DNA of 64,000 bases from an uncultured Chitinophagaceae bacterium. Lineage in GTDB: Bacteria; Bacteroidota; Bacteroidia; Chitinophagales; Chitinophagaceae. A model generated the notes under the pieces. That model did not search any database and was not told the origin of the DNA. It was given only the letters and a program-made list of their open reading frames with translations. Positions 18,105 through 27,806 of this stretch are shown piece after piece. The first letter of the stretch is position 1, and each line of letters begins with the position of its first letter. The stretch is from assembly GCA_937873715.1 (NCBI GenBank), contig CALMYJ010000003.1, positions 186,001 to 250,000 of the forward strand, given 5' to 3'. A program made the position numbers and the translations under genes.

Positions 18105-18896
18105 ATGGTACGCAACCACGAAATTGATTACCGTATTTACGGAGAAGAACTACAGTTTGTAGAAATAGAATTAGACCCCGGTGAAACCGCTATTGCCGAA
18201 AGCGGCGCCTTTATGATGATGGATCACGGCATTGAAATGCAAACCATTTTTGGCGATGGCAGCCAGCAGCAGAACGGCGGGCTGCTGGGCAAAATCTTTA
18301 GCGCAGGCAAACGCCTGCTGGTAGGCGAAAGCCTTTTTATGACAGCATTTACCAATGCCGTGCAGGGTAAAAAGAAAGTAAGCTTTGCGGCACCCTATAC
18401 CGGCAAAATTGTACCGTTTGATTTAAAACAGTTAGGCGGTACTGTTATAGCCCAGAAAGATGCTTTTTTGTGTGCGGCCAAAGGGGTAAGCATTGGCATA
18501 CACTTTCAGCGCAGGCTGGGCACAGGCATATTTGGCGGCGAAGGCTTTATTATGCAAAAGCTGGAGGGAGACGGGATGGCGTTTGCCCATGCCGGTGGTT
18601 ATATTATTGAAAAAACACTGGCGCCGGGGGAAATATTAAAAGTAGATACCGGCTGCCTGGTGGCCTACACACCATCGGTAGATTTTGATATTGAAATGGT
18701 AAGGGGTATTAAAAACTGGATGTTTGGCGGCGAGGGTTTGTTTTTTGCAAAGCTGCGTGGGCCGGGTAAAGTATGGCTGCAATCGCTGCCCATCAGCAGG
18801 CTGGCCGGCCGTATTATGCAATATGGCACTTTTAACCGAAAGGAAGAAGGCAGCATACTCGGCGGGCTGGGCAACCTGCTGGATGGAAGGGAATAA
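18105..18896 (+). CDS. AIM24 / TIGR00266 family protein
   Basis: This 263-residue protein of the AIM24 family (TIGR00266 subgroup) forms a double-stranded beta-helix-like fold and is widespread in bacteria and mitochondria. Recognisable parts are the start [34 protein letters not shown], interrupted here by description only, and the Gly-rich stretches [19 protein letters not shown] and [19 protein letters not shown]. No signal peptide or membrane helix is present. The molecular function in bacteria is not known. It stands alone, bounded by a terminator on each side. Confidence 0.85.
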   Translation: MVRNHEIDYRIYGEELQFVEIELDPGETAIAESGAFMMMDHGIEMQTIFGDGSQQQNGGLLGKIFSAGKRLLVGESLFMTAFTNAVQGKKKVSFAAPYTGKIVPFDLKQLGGTVIAQKDAFLCAAKGVSIGIHFQRRLGTGIFGGEGFIMQKLEGDGMAFAHAGGYIIEKTLAPGEILKVDTGCLVAYTPSVDFDIEMVRGIKNWMFGGEGLFFAKLRGPGKVWLQSLPISRLAGRIMQYGTFNRKEEGSILGGLGNLLDGRE

Positions 18897-18910
18897 ATAA
18901 ACTGCGTAAT

Positions 18911-18944
18911 AAAAAGCCGGGGTATAGCTGCCCCGGCTTTTTAT
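18911..18944. terminator. Bidirectional terminator between convergent genes
   Basis: AAAAAGCCGGGG and CCCCGGCTTTTT form a perfect 12-bp stem with an 8-base loop, flanked by A and T runs on either side. It ends transcription of the AIM24 gene on the plus strand and of the polysaccharide locus end on the minus strand. The minus gene's stop codon (18946) directly abuts it. Confidence 0.9.
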
Positions 18945-18945
18945 T

Positions 18946-20358
18946 TTAAATTTTTGCCTGCCAGTTCCACGACAGGTTATTATCGCCATCGGGTGGTGGG
19001 GTGCTGTAGTATATGTAGATATAGGTATCATCGGCAGTTACATAGCTGATGTTGGCGGCATCTTTGCTGGTGGCAATTACGTGGTAATAGGCTGGTGTAC
19101 TGCTCAACCCATGCTGTATTCTAAAAACACTATCAATCGTATTGGCACTTTGTGAATGGCTGCCGGTTATAAGCTGATTATTGCCCGCATCAAAGTTCAA
19201 CCACTGTGTGCCGTTATACCCTTTAAAACCACCGGCACTGCTGTCGAAAAACACCTGTCCTTTTTCGGGAGCAATAATATCTTCGGCAGCAGCCACTTTA
19301 GGAATAAAAAAACCTTTATCAGTAAGCTTAGATACAATATTGTTACTCCCTCTTTCGCCGTAAATAAACTGGAACTGGTTGTTGGTGGAAGGCAGGCGGA
19401 ACCTGAAATCCCCGTTGGGGGTTGTGTTAAATTTTTCTACCGAAAGTTCGCCATAGGCTACGTTGCCGCCAAATTCAGTATTGTTACGTGCTGTTGCCCT
19501 TACGCCACCCCTGTCCACATCATCACCTACCCAAAGTACGCCGCCCCAACCATTACCTTTTCCTTCCAAATCATAATATGCTAATCCTTTATGAATCGAC
19601 CATTCCCCAACCCAACATTCTACTACACCATTATATTCTATAGCCATACCATACTGGTAAGGCAGTATCAAAAAATCCTTTTCAATACTTTTATTTGACC
19701 AGGACTTCCCTGTAACATTAAGAGGGTGGCGCATCCTGAAGACAGGAATATTGCTTTGATTCATTGCCCAGGCTGTGGGAGTAGTTGTATATGGAGAGAA
19801 TCCATCGTCTGTCGTTTGATTAAAATTAATTGTATTTCGATGTATAGAAACAAAAGCTTCTGTATCCGAACCTGCCTGAATACTCAAACTTGTGTCAATC
19901 CTGGCTTGGCCATTAGCCCGTAAAACATTTTTTGTGTCATCTGCATCTATATTAATTAACAAGCGGCTATTTATTTGGATGGTGCCATTTCCTCCAACTT
20001 GTAATCTTCGCTGACTATTGGTGTAAAACGACAAAGAAGCTGTATCATTTATAAAAAAAGCTACAGGGATTCCTTTATTGTCAACCATATTTTTTGCCTG
20101 TATCAATAGCCCGTTATTAAAAGAGCTAAGTGGCGTAATCTCAAGCGTATTACTACCAGAGGCAATAATTACTTTTTTATCGATGGAATCTGAAATTTCT
20201 TCATCGAGTGGATATGCGCCGTTGGGCCGCATACTGGAATCCGCAACACTAGTGCCACTTGAAATAAAATTACTCCCCGACGCAAATACTTTTTCATAAA
20301 GCAGAGAACCAAAGCCTGCAAAAAATATTACCGAAATGAATACAATACTACTCCTCAT
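18946..20358 (-). CDS. Secreted or membrane-anchored protein of unknown function
   Basis: I do not recognise this 470-residue protein. Residues 1-28 are a signal peptide or membrane anchor (SSIVFISVIFFAGFGSLLY). The body is rich in Asn, Gly, Ser and Thr and looks beta-structured. It has a SLSFYTNSQRRLQVGGNGTI stretch and a late GQVFFDSSAGGFKGYNGTQW stretch, which resemble descriptors in fibre or tail-fibre-like bacterial surface proteins. No C-terminal T9SS sorting domain is visible. It lies 76 bases downstream of the GT4 gene on the same strand and ends at the bidirectional terminator. It may be the last gene of the polysaccharide locus or a surface fibre. Confidence 0.65.
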   Translation of the reverse strand: MRSSIVFISVIFFAGFGSLLYEKVFASGSNFISSGTSVADSSMRPNGAYPLDEEISDSIDKKVIIASGSNTLEITPLSSFNNGLLIQAKNMVDNKGIPVAFFINDTASLSFYTNSQRRLQVGGNGTIQINSRLLINIDADDTKNVLRANGQARIDTSLSIQAGSDTEAFVSIHRNTINFNQTTDDGFSPYTTTPTAWAMNQSNIPVFRMRHPLNVTGKSWSNKSIEKDFLILPYQYGMAIEYNGVVECWVGEWSIHKGLAYYDLEGKGNGWGGVLWVGDDVDRGGVRATARNNTEFGGNVAYGELSVEKFNTTPNGDFRFRLPSTNNQFQFIYGERGSNNIVSKLTDKGFFIPKVAAAEDIIAPEKGQVFFDSSAGGFKGYNGTQWLNFDAGNNQLITGSHSQSANTIDSVFRIQHGLSSTPAYYHVIATSKDAANISYVTADDTYIYIYYSTPPPDGDNNLSWNWQAKI

Positions 20359-20434
20359 AATTTATTTTTTTGGTTAATAAATATTGAGCTAAGGCAATTT
20401 CGTGGTGGAATTAGATAGGGTTGAACTAAACTGG

Positions 20435-21514
20435 TTAATTAAATAGTGAAAGAAAATTTTCTTTATTCGACTGTAAACTATATTGATTAATAATTTTTTT
20501 ACGCCCTGCTTCGCCCATCCTTTTTCTTAGTGTTGTATCGAGCATCAGTTTTTCTATTGCCCCATACCATTCCTCAAACGAATTGCAAAAAAAACCATTG
20601 ATATCTTTATCAACAATTTTAGGATTTACCCCAACGGGTGAAGAAACTGCAGGAATGCCCAACGAAAGATATTGTACCAGTTTAAACCCACATTTCCCTT
20701 CCGTCCATTCATCGCTGGTTAACGGCATCAGTCCAATCTGGCAGGTGGCCAGTTCCGATACTTCTTTTTCTTCGCTCCACTCCACGTATTGCAGGTTTTT
20801 AATGGTAAATGAAGGCTGCTGGTTACATATCACTTTTATATCAAAGTCGTACTTTTTTTGTAGTGCTTCCAGAACGGGCAACACCAATTCAAGATATTTT
20901 AAGGTGGAGAAGCTACCCGTCCAGCCAATGGTTATCCTGTCAACATCATGGTTGGCTATAATATTATGCTTACGTTCCGTATCCACACAGGTGGGATTAT
21001 ACAACACCGATGCGCTAAACTGTTTGGCATAATTACACAGATACTCGTTGCCGGCACTTACTTTATAAGCCCACTTGCAAATTGTTTTTATTTTACCCAC
21101 ATTTTTTAATGCCAGTGCCCTCGTATTATTTTCAGAAACATGCGGAATCCAGATGGCATCATCGAAGTCGTAAATCACTTTCTTATTTAAAACCTTAATT
21201 AACAACCATTCAATAAAAGGGGGGCCAACAGGAGCCGCCTCCCTGTACAGGAAAATATAATCAAAACGCCCTGCTGCAAAAAGGAGCAGCAGGCGCCTGC
21301 AATAACCCATGAAAATGTGGCTGCCCTTTGAAAATAACAACCCTTTTTGATGGATGATACTGTACCCTTTTTGATTTAGGAAAGGAGCGCTGGTAATTTG
21401 AATGCCCGCTTCTGCAAGCACATCTTTATACAGTTCGAACCGAAAACGCTGCCCGGGAGAAACCTTTTCAGGATACTGACCAAGAAATAATACTGCCTTC
21501 TTCCTTTTTTCCAT
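20435..21514 (-). CDS. Glycosyltransferase family 4 (GT-B)
   Basis: This 359-residue glycosyltransferase has the GT-B fold. The C-terminal donor-binding motif is recognisable in EGKCGFKLVQYLSLGIPAVS, the GT4 form with a conserved acidic residue and the IPAVSSPVG step. The central TIGWTGSFSTLKYL strand also fits. The N-terminal acceptor domain includes DFDDAIW. No membrane anchor is seen. It probably transfers a sugar during assembly of the repeat unit made by the polysaccharide locus. Donor and acceptor are unknown. It is separated from the other minus-strand locus genes by an opposite-strand beta-helix gene. Confidence 0.88.
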   Translation of the reverse strand: MEKRKKAVLFLGQYPEKVSPGQRFRFELYKDVLAEAGIQITSAPFLNQKGYSIIHQKGLLFSKGSHIFMGYCRRLLLLFAAGRFDYIFLYREAAPVGPPFIEWLLIKVLNKKVIYDFDDAIWIPHVSENNTRALALKNVGKIKTICKWAYKVSAGNEYLCNYAKQFSASVLYNPTCVDTERKHNIIANHDVDRITIGWTGSFSTLKYLELVLPVLEALQKKYDFDIKVICNQQPSFTIKNLQYVEWSEEKEVSELATCQIGLMPLTSDEWTEGKCGFKLVQYLSLGIPAVSSPVGVNPKIVDKDINGFFCNSFEEWYGAIEKLMLDTTLRKRMGEAGRKKIINQYSLQSNKENFLSLFN

Positions 21515-21681
21515 TAAAAAAATAAATCATTTATAAGCAGGGCATTGACAAAATTTTGGGAATTCCTGCGCAGGTAGGCGAAAGTATAAAAAAAAGCTTA
21601 GAGAATGGCTGTTATTTACTGAGATACAGACAATATGCTCAAAGCCTTACTGTATCTTTAAGATGACAACAATTATCATTT

Positions 21682-23190
21682 ATGTATAGAGGCAAAGTTT
21701 TACCTAGTTTGACGCTCATTCTCTTAACATTAGTTACAAGGGCCGAAATATTTAATGTAAAAAAGTTTGGTGCTGCCGGAGATGGCAAAACAGACGATAC
21801 ATGGGCAATTCAGGAAGCAATAAATCAGGCGGGGCGTAGTGGTAAGTCAGATACAATATTCTTTCCTAAAGGAACATACCTTGTTGTTTCATACAAAAAA
21901 ACGTCAAATTACCTAGAGAACTACTTGCTACTGCTTCATTCAAATCTTACAATTATGGGAACTGGAAGCAGCAGCGTAATCAAACTCGGCAATAACTTGT
22001 TTAATAAAAGAGATTCATCGGCCAACGCACATATATTTTACGGAAAAAACATTACTGATATAAGTTTTACAGGTATTGTTATTGACATGAATGGGAAAAA
22101 CAACCCTGTGCCTGAGAATTTTATTAAAAATCATTGCGCCATTTTTATCAGTAATGGCAATAATTTCAACATCACTAATTCCAAAATTATCAACTGTGCC
22201 GGCAGAAACATGATTATTTTAAAAGGAAATGGAAAAACTGCGTTTATACAAAACAACAGCTTCATAAACGGTGGCCGCTATACCGGAACAATGAAGCCCA
22301 ATCAGTTTCAATCAGATTTTTCATTTGTGTACAGTGAATGGAGCAATACATTAGTTGCTGGCAATCTCATTCGTCAAAATAATGCCGACATTGCATTAAC
22401 AGGGTACACTGGCGGTGTTGAAATCCATGGGTCTAACTCTGCAGTGTTGTCGAATACTATTTATGGTTGTTATCCTGCTGTATATATTAGTAGCAGTTGG
22501 TATCATCTATATGATATACGTGTAGAAGATAACCTGATGCAATTCTGTGTTAAGGGTATTTCCTTTTGGGTCAATTATCCCGTAAGCCAGGTAAAAATTG
22601 CCAACAATAAAATAGACCTTACTTACAACAGGTTTCAACCACAATCATTAAGTGCAGGCATTGAAGTGCCAAATGGCAATTCAAAAAATTACAGTTTTGC
22701 ACTGGCAAATAATGCCCCGCTCGATTCGATTATAATTGAGAACAATCAAATAAGTTCATTATTCCCTGATGGCAATACTAATACCTGTGCAGGTATTGTT
22801 GTTCATTCTTTATATAACAGCATTATTCAAAAAAACAAAATATCCGGAATGAATTATGCAGGTGTAGTTATATCAGCAAGTAAGTGGGGTTGCGGCTCAG
22901 TTCATATTACAAATAACCTGTTTTATGCTTTCAGGCTTTTAAAAAACACCAAAGCTGTTTCGGGGTATTTTGTAATTACAGATACCTATACAGAAAAAGG
23001 GAAGGCTGAGCCGGGATTTAAAAATATTGTTATTGAAAAAAATGAAACAGTAACTTATCCTAAAATACAGGGGGGGAATTTCTATGAAGCATTTATTGCT
23101 TTACCGGAAGTGGCACAAAAACAAATTCGCTTTAATGCAAATAATCTTTCACACCCTCCCAAAGACCCTAAACGGGTAATTACAGATTAG
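21682..23190 (+). CDS. Pectate-lyase-like parallel beta-helix protein
   Basis: This 502-residue secreted protein has a signal peptide of about 20 residues, followed by the Pectate_lyase_3 entry motif FNVKKFGAAGDGKTDDTWAI. It continues with many short beta-helix turns rich in Asn and Ile. Such proteins are polysaccharide lyases, glycoside hydrolases, epimerases or surface spikes. Active residues cannot be assigned safely. It is the only plus-strand gene inside the polysaccharide locus. Its TAG stop overlaps the TAA stop of the converging GT2 gene (23187-23190). A role in trimming or modifying the locus's polysaccharide is my inference. Confidence 0.82.
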   Translation: MYRGKVLPSLTLILLTLVTRAEIFNVKKFGAAGDGKTDDTWAIQEAINQAGRSGKSDTIFFPKGTYLVVSYKKTSNYLENYLLLLHSNLTIMGTGSSSVIKLGNNLFNKRDSSANAHIFYGKNITDISFTGIVIDMNGKNNPVPENFIKNHCAIFISNGNNFNITNSKIINCAGRNMIILKGNGKTAFIQNNSFINGGRYTGTMKPNQFQSDFSFVYSEWSNTLVAGNLIRQNNADIALTGYTGGVEIHGSNSAVLSNTIYGCYPAVYISSSWYHLYDIRVEDNLMQFCVKGISFWVNYPVSQVKIANNKIDLTYNRFQPQSLSAGIEVPNGNSKNYSFALANNAPLDSIIIENNQISSLFPDGNTNTCAGIVVHSLYNSIIQKNKISGMNYAGVVISASKWGCGSVHITNNLFYAFRLLKNTKAVSGYFVITDTYTEKGKAEPGFKNIVIEKNETVTYPKIQGGNFYEAFIALPEVAQKQIRFNANNLSHPPKDPKRVITD

Positions 23191-24113
23191 CTGGTGGCCT
23201 TTTTTTTGAAATATTTTTTTCTTTGCATTAAAAGGACATAAGCGCTGATAATTTCTCCAGCATCCTTAATTTGACCTTTCACTAAAGTAAATACCAATCT
23301 CGAAAAGGGTTCAATTAAAAAAGTACTTACCCATACTACATAAAAACCTGTATGGGAAAAATGTTTTTTAGCGTATTCAAGCCTGCTATTTAGATTTAGG
23401 AATAACCTAAACGCTTTTACTTGCGATGTTGTACCTTCTCCCTTATGTACAGCCTGTATGGCTGCATTATAATATGTTGAACCACCAGCATCTTGAATTC
23501 TTTTAGAAAAATCAAGTTCTTCAAAATAAACAAAAAACCTTTCATCAAAGTATCCTGTCTTTTTAAACACAGAATGACGCATAAACATGAATGCACCCAT
23601 TACCTGGTTTACCTCCCTGCTTTCCTGATGATTCCAGTCTGTCATTATTGTTGCTGGCGTAAATATTGCCGGGGCAATTTTTGAAAGTCCAACAGCATCA
23701 TAGAAAAACCTTAACGGCGTTGGAAACCTGGAGCAACTATACGTTACTTTACCCAATTCATCCAGCAACTGGCAACCCAGTACATCTATGTTTTCGTTTT
23801 TTTGCATAAATAAGATGCATTCCGGCAACGTATTATTAAGCAACCTGGCGTCTGGATTAAGCAGGAGCACAAATGGGGAGGAACAAAGTTTAAATCCCTG
23901 GTTACAGGCTTTAGCAAAGCCCCTATTTTCGGCATTACGGATGAGTAAAATCTTTTCAGAAATATTTATGGCATCTGCAGAGTTATCTGTTGATGCATTA
24001 TCAATTATAATAATCCTGCCTGTATAGTTTATATTTTGAGAAGTACAAATCGACTGTACAGCTTCATATAGCAATGAGCCGCTGTTCCAGTTTATGATAA
24101 CGACATCTGTCAT
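23187..24113 (-). CDS. Glycosyltransferase family 2 (rhamnosyltransferase-like)
   Basis: This 308-residue GT-A glycosyltransferase begins TDVVIINWNSGSLL with the nucleotide-sugar segment IIIIDNASTDNS at about 34-45. A DxD-like LLLNPDARLL follows at about 82-91. The later MGAFMFMRHSVFKKTGYFDE stretch is typical of rhamnosyltransferase-like GT2 enzymes. The C-terminus has a hydrophobic, possibly membrane-associated helix and a basic tail. Its ATG overlaps the stop of the Wzy-like gene by four bases, so translation is coupled. The sugar is unknown. Confidence 0.88.
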   Translation of the reverse strand: MTDVVIINWNSGSLLYEAVQSICTSQNINYTGRIIIIDNASTDNSADAINISEKILLIRNAENRGFAKACNQGFKLCSSPFVLLLNPDARLLNNTLPECILFMQKNENIDVLGCQLLDELGKVTYSCSRFPTPLRFFYDAVGLSKIAPAIFTPATIMTDWNHQESREVNQVMGAFMFMRHSVFKKTGYFDERFFVYFEELDFSKRIQDAGGSTYYNAAIQAVHKGEGTTSQVKAFRLFLNLNSRLEYAKKHFSHTGFYVVWVSTFLIEPFSRLVFTLVKGQIKDAGEIISAYVLLMQRKKYFKKKATS

Positions 24114-25390
24114 TTACGGGTACTTAAAAATTTGTTTATAATAAAAAATAACTCAGTAAAAAAAATTAACTGCAGCCAAAACGACAGTAAGGTTAAATAC
24201 TGGTCGCCAAAAAAGCTCAGTAATAAAGGGAAAAGCAGAAAGGAGTAATAGAAAATGCTTTTGGGAGATTTTAAATCTTGAGATTTTAAGAACAGTAATG
24301 TATGTAAGCCTCCAAAAAACGCAAGCATAAACCATGCATAAATCTTTCCAAAATCCCGGATATAGGGGCTATAATATGTATACACATTTGTTGGATAGGG
24401 CACAAAAACAAATTCCTGTTTTATATCTGGTATCTGGCGTTCAGGAATCAGTTTAAGCTGCATACCTAACTTCCTGAAAAATCGTAAAGTATTGTCTCCA
24501 TCTTTTACAGTTGCGGTATTTCTTTCAATCTCTTGTTCAAGGGCATTTAATGAACACACGATATATACTCCTGTATATTCACTGGCGCTTTGTAAATTCT
24601 GACTCACTGATTCCTGGGTATTGCCACCTTTGCCATATAAAACGCCAACTAACATAAACCCACTAATAAACAGCACAATCCATGCGATTTGCTTTTGGAT
24701 TGAAAACAAAGGGTTGGCAAAAAAACTAACTCCAAAATATACGGCAAGGGTCATGAAAAAGTAGGTGCGTCCCGTTGCAAAAAAGGCATACACCGCTAAC
24801 ACAATAAAAGCAATTATTAACAAACACTTATTAACGAAACTCCTTTCAAAAAAGTAGGCATAGAGGCTGGCAGCATATACAACGTATGCAAAAGGCATAA
24901 AATATTTAACCGGGCCAATATCAGCATCACCATAACTCAGCTCATATCTAAGGCCGGATAAAAACTCTTCAGCCTGCGAAGCAAGAAATATTTTAAAAGC
25001 AGCATAAATGTAAAATGGAAGTGCTACGGTAATAATAGAAACGCAGATTATTCTAAGTGAAAGGTTGATTTTATGCGGTACTACTACAATTGGGTCATTA
25101 TTACTTTTACCCAATTTAGCATAGCTTACATAAGTAAACACAGATCCCAAACTGAAGCAGATTGTTCCTGTTAAAAAAATTAAATAAGTGTTTTCTCCTA
25201 AACTTTCAAGTTCCTTTAAAAGCGTAAACTTAAAAATGAAATGTAATAGCAACACTAAAAACCAAACTGCAGCAAAAAGAACAGCAGGTTGTGATATTTT
25301 CCTGCCCAATAGGTGGTATGTGAAAAACACAACAACAAATTGCAGTGCAATAAATACAATATCAGTTAGTATCGCAATATCCTCTATCAT
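24110..25390 (-). CDS. Wzy-like O-antigen/oligosaccharide repeat-unit polymerase
   Basis: This 426-residue inner-membrane protein has about ten to twelve hydrophobic helices and a large loop in the C-terminal half (about 265-335, with PERQIPDIKQEF). This is the usual layout of Wzy polymerases, which join lipid-linked repeat units in the periplasm. Sequence conservation in this family is weak, so the call leans on topology and on its position between a Wzx-like flippase and glycosyltransferases. It overlaps the next gene by ATGA and follows the flippase by a few bases. Confidence 0.78.
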   Translation of the reverse strand: MIEDIAILTDIVFIALQFVVVFFTYHLLGRKISQPAVLFAAVWFLVLLLHFIFKFTLLKELESLGENTYLIFLTGTICFSLGSVFTYVSYAKLGKSNNDPIVVVPHKINLSLRIICVSIITVALPFYIYAAFKIFLASQAEEFLSGLRYELSYGDADIGPVKYFMPFAYVVYAASLYAYFFERSFVNKCLLIIAFIVLAVYAFFATGRTYFFMTLAVYFGVSFFANPLFSIQKQIAWIVLFISGFMLVGVLYGKGGNTQESVSQNLQSASEYTGVYIVCSLNALEQEIERNTATVKDGDNTLRFFRKLGMQLKLIPERQIPDIKQEFVFVPYPTNVYTYYSPYIRDFGKIYAWFMLAFFGGLHTLLFLKSQDLKSPKSIFYYSFLLFPLLLSFFGDQYLTLLSFWLQLIFFTELFFIINKFLSTRK

Positions 25391-25396
25391 TAAAAA

Positions 25397-26680
25397 TTAT
25401 AGTAGTTCAGATTTAGTGTGCATTTTCATTTTTACAAATTTTACTAAGGGTGAAAATGAAACCAAAAATAAATAAGCTGATGCAGCAACTACATAACCTG
25501 CCGGATAAATGAGACTGCCGGCCTTATTGCCACACAATAAATATAACGTAAGCTGCAGTCCAAATGCTGCAGCCGCCATTACCATAAGCTGCCTGCTTTG
25601 CATTTTAAGTTCGTATCGTTTATGCACCACTATTGCCATTTGCCAGATAAATGTTCCCACTATGCACAATAGCCCTATTTGTTTAAAGATTAGAGATGGA
25701 GGTATTTGCAGCAGGCTGAATAAAATTCTGTATCCAAACCACCAGTAAACAATTACAGCAACAACAAGTGCACCCGCTTCAATAAGAAGTATTCTTTTTA
25801 GTAAGATTACAATTTCTGATTTTTTCTCCCCTTCATAAGCAGAGGTAAGCAGCGGAAATAACGAGGTAATAACTGGCGAAATGATTAGCGTAATACTTTT
25901 ACTTGCAAAATCAAATACCGCCTGATAGTTGCCCTGTATTTCACCTCCAATGTTTTTTTGCATGAAATACTTGTCAGCCAGTGTCATTAAATATGCAAAT
26001 ATGTACCACATGGAAAGCGGGCCGCCGTATCGTAAAAATTTTTTTACGAGTTCATTATATTTTAACAGGGGTGGTGTATGACCAAAGATTTCTTCCTTAG
26101 TTTTTAGCCTGGTTTGATATAAAAGATAAATCACAGAAAGTGCGTATGAAAAAAGTGTTGCTGTAAAAAGTGCATACAAATAATTAATACCAGCCCATAC
26201 CAGCAATATGATTGCAATAATGAGGTAACTTGATGAACGCAAAAATTCAGAAAAAATATTTTTTTTCGACAAGAATAGAGACTGGCTTAAAGCAAGTGCT
26301 GAAAACTGCACAGAAATGGTAATAAGTGCAACTGAAAACAAAAACCCTAATATGCAATCATTATTTACCTGCCATACTGTTAAAAAAACAGGAATAGCAA
26401 AAATCAACTGTGTTGAAAAAGTAATTACAATTGTTTTTTTAAAAAAGTTCGCCTTTGAAGGCGTTGTAGGGAAATGACGAATAACACTTTGGGTAATCCA
26501 GCCGGAAAGTGCAGCCGTAAGCAGTAGTAACGCATTGAAAAGGATAGCAAACCGGCCATATTTTTCAGCTCCGAGTAATCGCTTAAATAATGGTATGGAT
26601 AATGCATTGATGCAAACAGGTATGATTACACTAATCAAATAATTGACATAGTCTTTTTTAAACCTGTTGAATAAAGTCAT
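25397..26680 (-). CDS. Wzx-like polysaccharide flippase (MATE/MVF superfamily)
   Basis: This 427-residue membrane protein has about twelve helices. It belongs to the polysaccharide biosynthesis (Wzx/PST) family that flips undecaprenyl-linked oligosaccharides across the inner membrane. Supporting signs are the N-terminal YLISVIIPVCINALSIPLF and the paired-helix repeat structure, with GRFAILFNALLLLTAALSGW. The last stretch ends in a basic cytoplasmic tail. It is six bases before the Wzy-like gene, in the middle of the locus, and its A+T-rich composition resembles that gene. Confidence 0.85.
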   Translation of the reverse strand: MTLFNRFKKDYVNYLISVIIPVCINALSIPLFKRLLGAEKYGRFAILFNALLLLTAALSGWITQSVIRHFPTTPSKANFFKKTIVITFSTQLIFAIPVFLTVWQVNNDCILGFLFSVALITISVQFSALALSQSLFLSKKNIFSEFLRSSSYLIIAIILLVWAGINYLYALFTATLFSYALSVIYLLYQTRLKTKEEIFGHTPPLLKYNELVKKFLRYGGPLSMWYIFAYLMTLADKYFMQKNIGGEIQGNYQAVFDFASKSITLIISPVITSLFPLLTSAYEGEKKSEIVILLKRILLIEAGALVVAVIVYWWFGYRILFSLLQIPPSLIFKQIGLLCIVGTFIWQMAIVVHKRYELKMQSRQLMVMAAAAFGLQLTLYLLCGNKAGSLIYPAGYVVAASAYLFLVSFSPLVKFVKMKMHTKSELL

Positions 26681-26738
26681 AATCCTGTAATAGTAACATA
26701 AATTAATAAACTACTTACAACTGAATTTTTTGAATGAA

Positions 26739-27788
26739 TTACACTGTAGGTTTCCTAAAGATGTATTTGAGCCAGAAAACTAAAAGCATGATTAAGGTTG
26801 CAGCAACCGCAAATAAGGCACCGGTTTTGAGTTTTCCCAGTTTAATCTTACGCATAGGATAATCAGCACTATCGATTATTTGCAATAATGGTATTTTTTT
26901 AAGATATTGATATCTAGCCATCTCAAGTGTTTTAAACATCTCTTTATAAGCTTCGCCATAAGCCTGCATATTAAACTGTTGTTTTAAAACAGGTGATTGT
27001 GCTGCCACAAAGGCCGGATTGACATTGGCATCTTGAGTTGAAGCTTTGGTATCAATACTAGACGAAACATTGCTTTTTAGTGAAGCAACTCTTTGTTCAA
27101 GTATCTCAAGCGTTTCTCTATCTTTTCGGCTTGTGATTTCTGTATAAAAATTGCTAGCGGCTTCAATGAGCCTGTCTGTAAACACCTTAGTGAATTTTTC
27201 ATCTGGGCTTTTGATACGAATCTCGTACACACTTAATTTCTTATCAGGTCGGCCTGCATAAATATGCTTATTCTTAAAATCCAGAAATATATTATTCAGC
27301 ACACTATCCTGTATGTATGAAAAACTTGCTTTGTTTAACCTTTCAGGAAATGAAAGATTTTTTAAATGCGCTTTCTTTGCAAGTGCGTTTTTAAGACCGG
27401 ATATATTAAGATAATATTCGGCAAGCGTATATCTTTTGCCATTGAAATCTTCTGCTGAAAGAAGCACCTCTTCAATTATACGCCTGCTTTTTAATATTTC
27501 AAGAATATTGTCGCCTTCAAACATGCTTTGATTTGATCCGAATCCAAATCCAAATTGTGCAGCAAGGTTCATGGCACCAGAGAGACCTATATCATTAGCG
27601 CCTGCATCAAGTGCAAAAGTTAAACGACTTTCATAAACTGGTTTTTCGCTTATTGCATATAGTATGCCGCATATACCTCCAATAATACCTGCTAATACAA
27701 AAAAAAGCCATTTTTTAAGCAGGAATTTAATTATTACGGGTAAGTTAAATGTAGTAATAACAGAAGCTGACATATTTGTTGCAGGCAT
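26739..27788 (-). CDS. Wzz-type chain length determinant protein
   Basis: This 349-residue polysaccharide co-polymerase has two membrane helices: one near 27-45 (LFFVLAGIIGGICGILYAI-like) and one near 320-340. A largely helical periplasmic domain with a coiled-coil stretch (about 215-300) lies between them. The short cytoplasmic end lacks a tyrosine kinase domain. Wzz proteins set polymer length with Wzy and contact the outer-membrane exporter. It begins 18 bases after the Wza-like gene. Met1 and Met6 are both possible starts. Confidence 0.88.
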   Translation of the reverse strand: MPATNMSASVITTFNLPVIIKFLLKKWLFFVLAGIIGGICGILYAISEKPVYESRLTFALDAGANDIGLSGAMNLAAQFGFGFGSNQSMFEGDNILEILKSRRIIEEVLLSAEDFNGKRYTLAEYYLNISGLKNALAKKAHLKNLSFPERLNKASFSYIQDSVLNNIFLDFKNKHIYAGRPDKKLSVYEIRIKSPDEKFTKVFTDRLIEAASNFYTEITSRKDRETLEILEQRVASLKSNVSSSIDTKASTQDANVNPAFVAAQSPVLKQQFNMQAYGEAYKEMFKTLEMARYQYLKKIPLLQIIDSADYPMRKIKLGKLKTGALFAVAATLIMLLVFWLKYIFRKPTV

Positions 27789-27806
27789 AATGTATTGCTT
27801 AATTTT

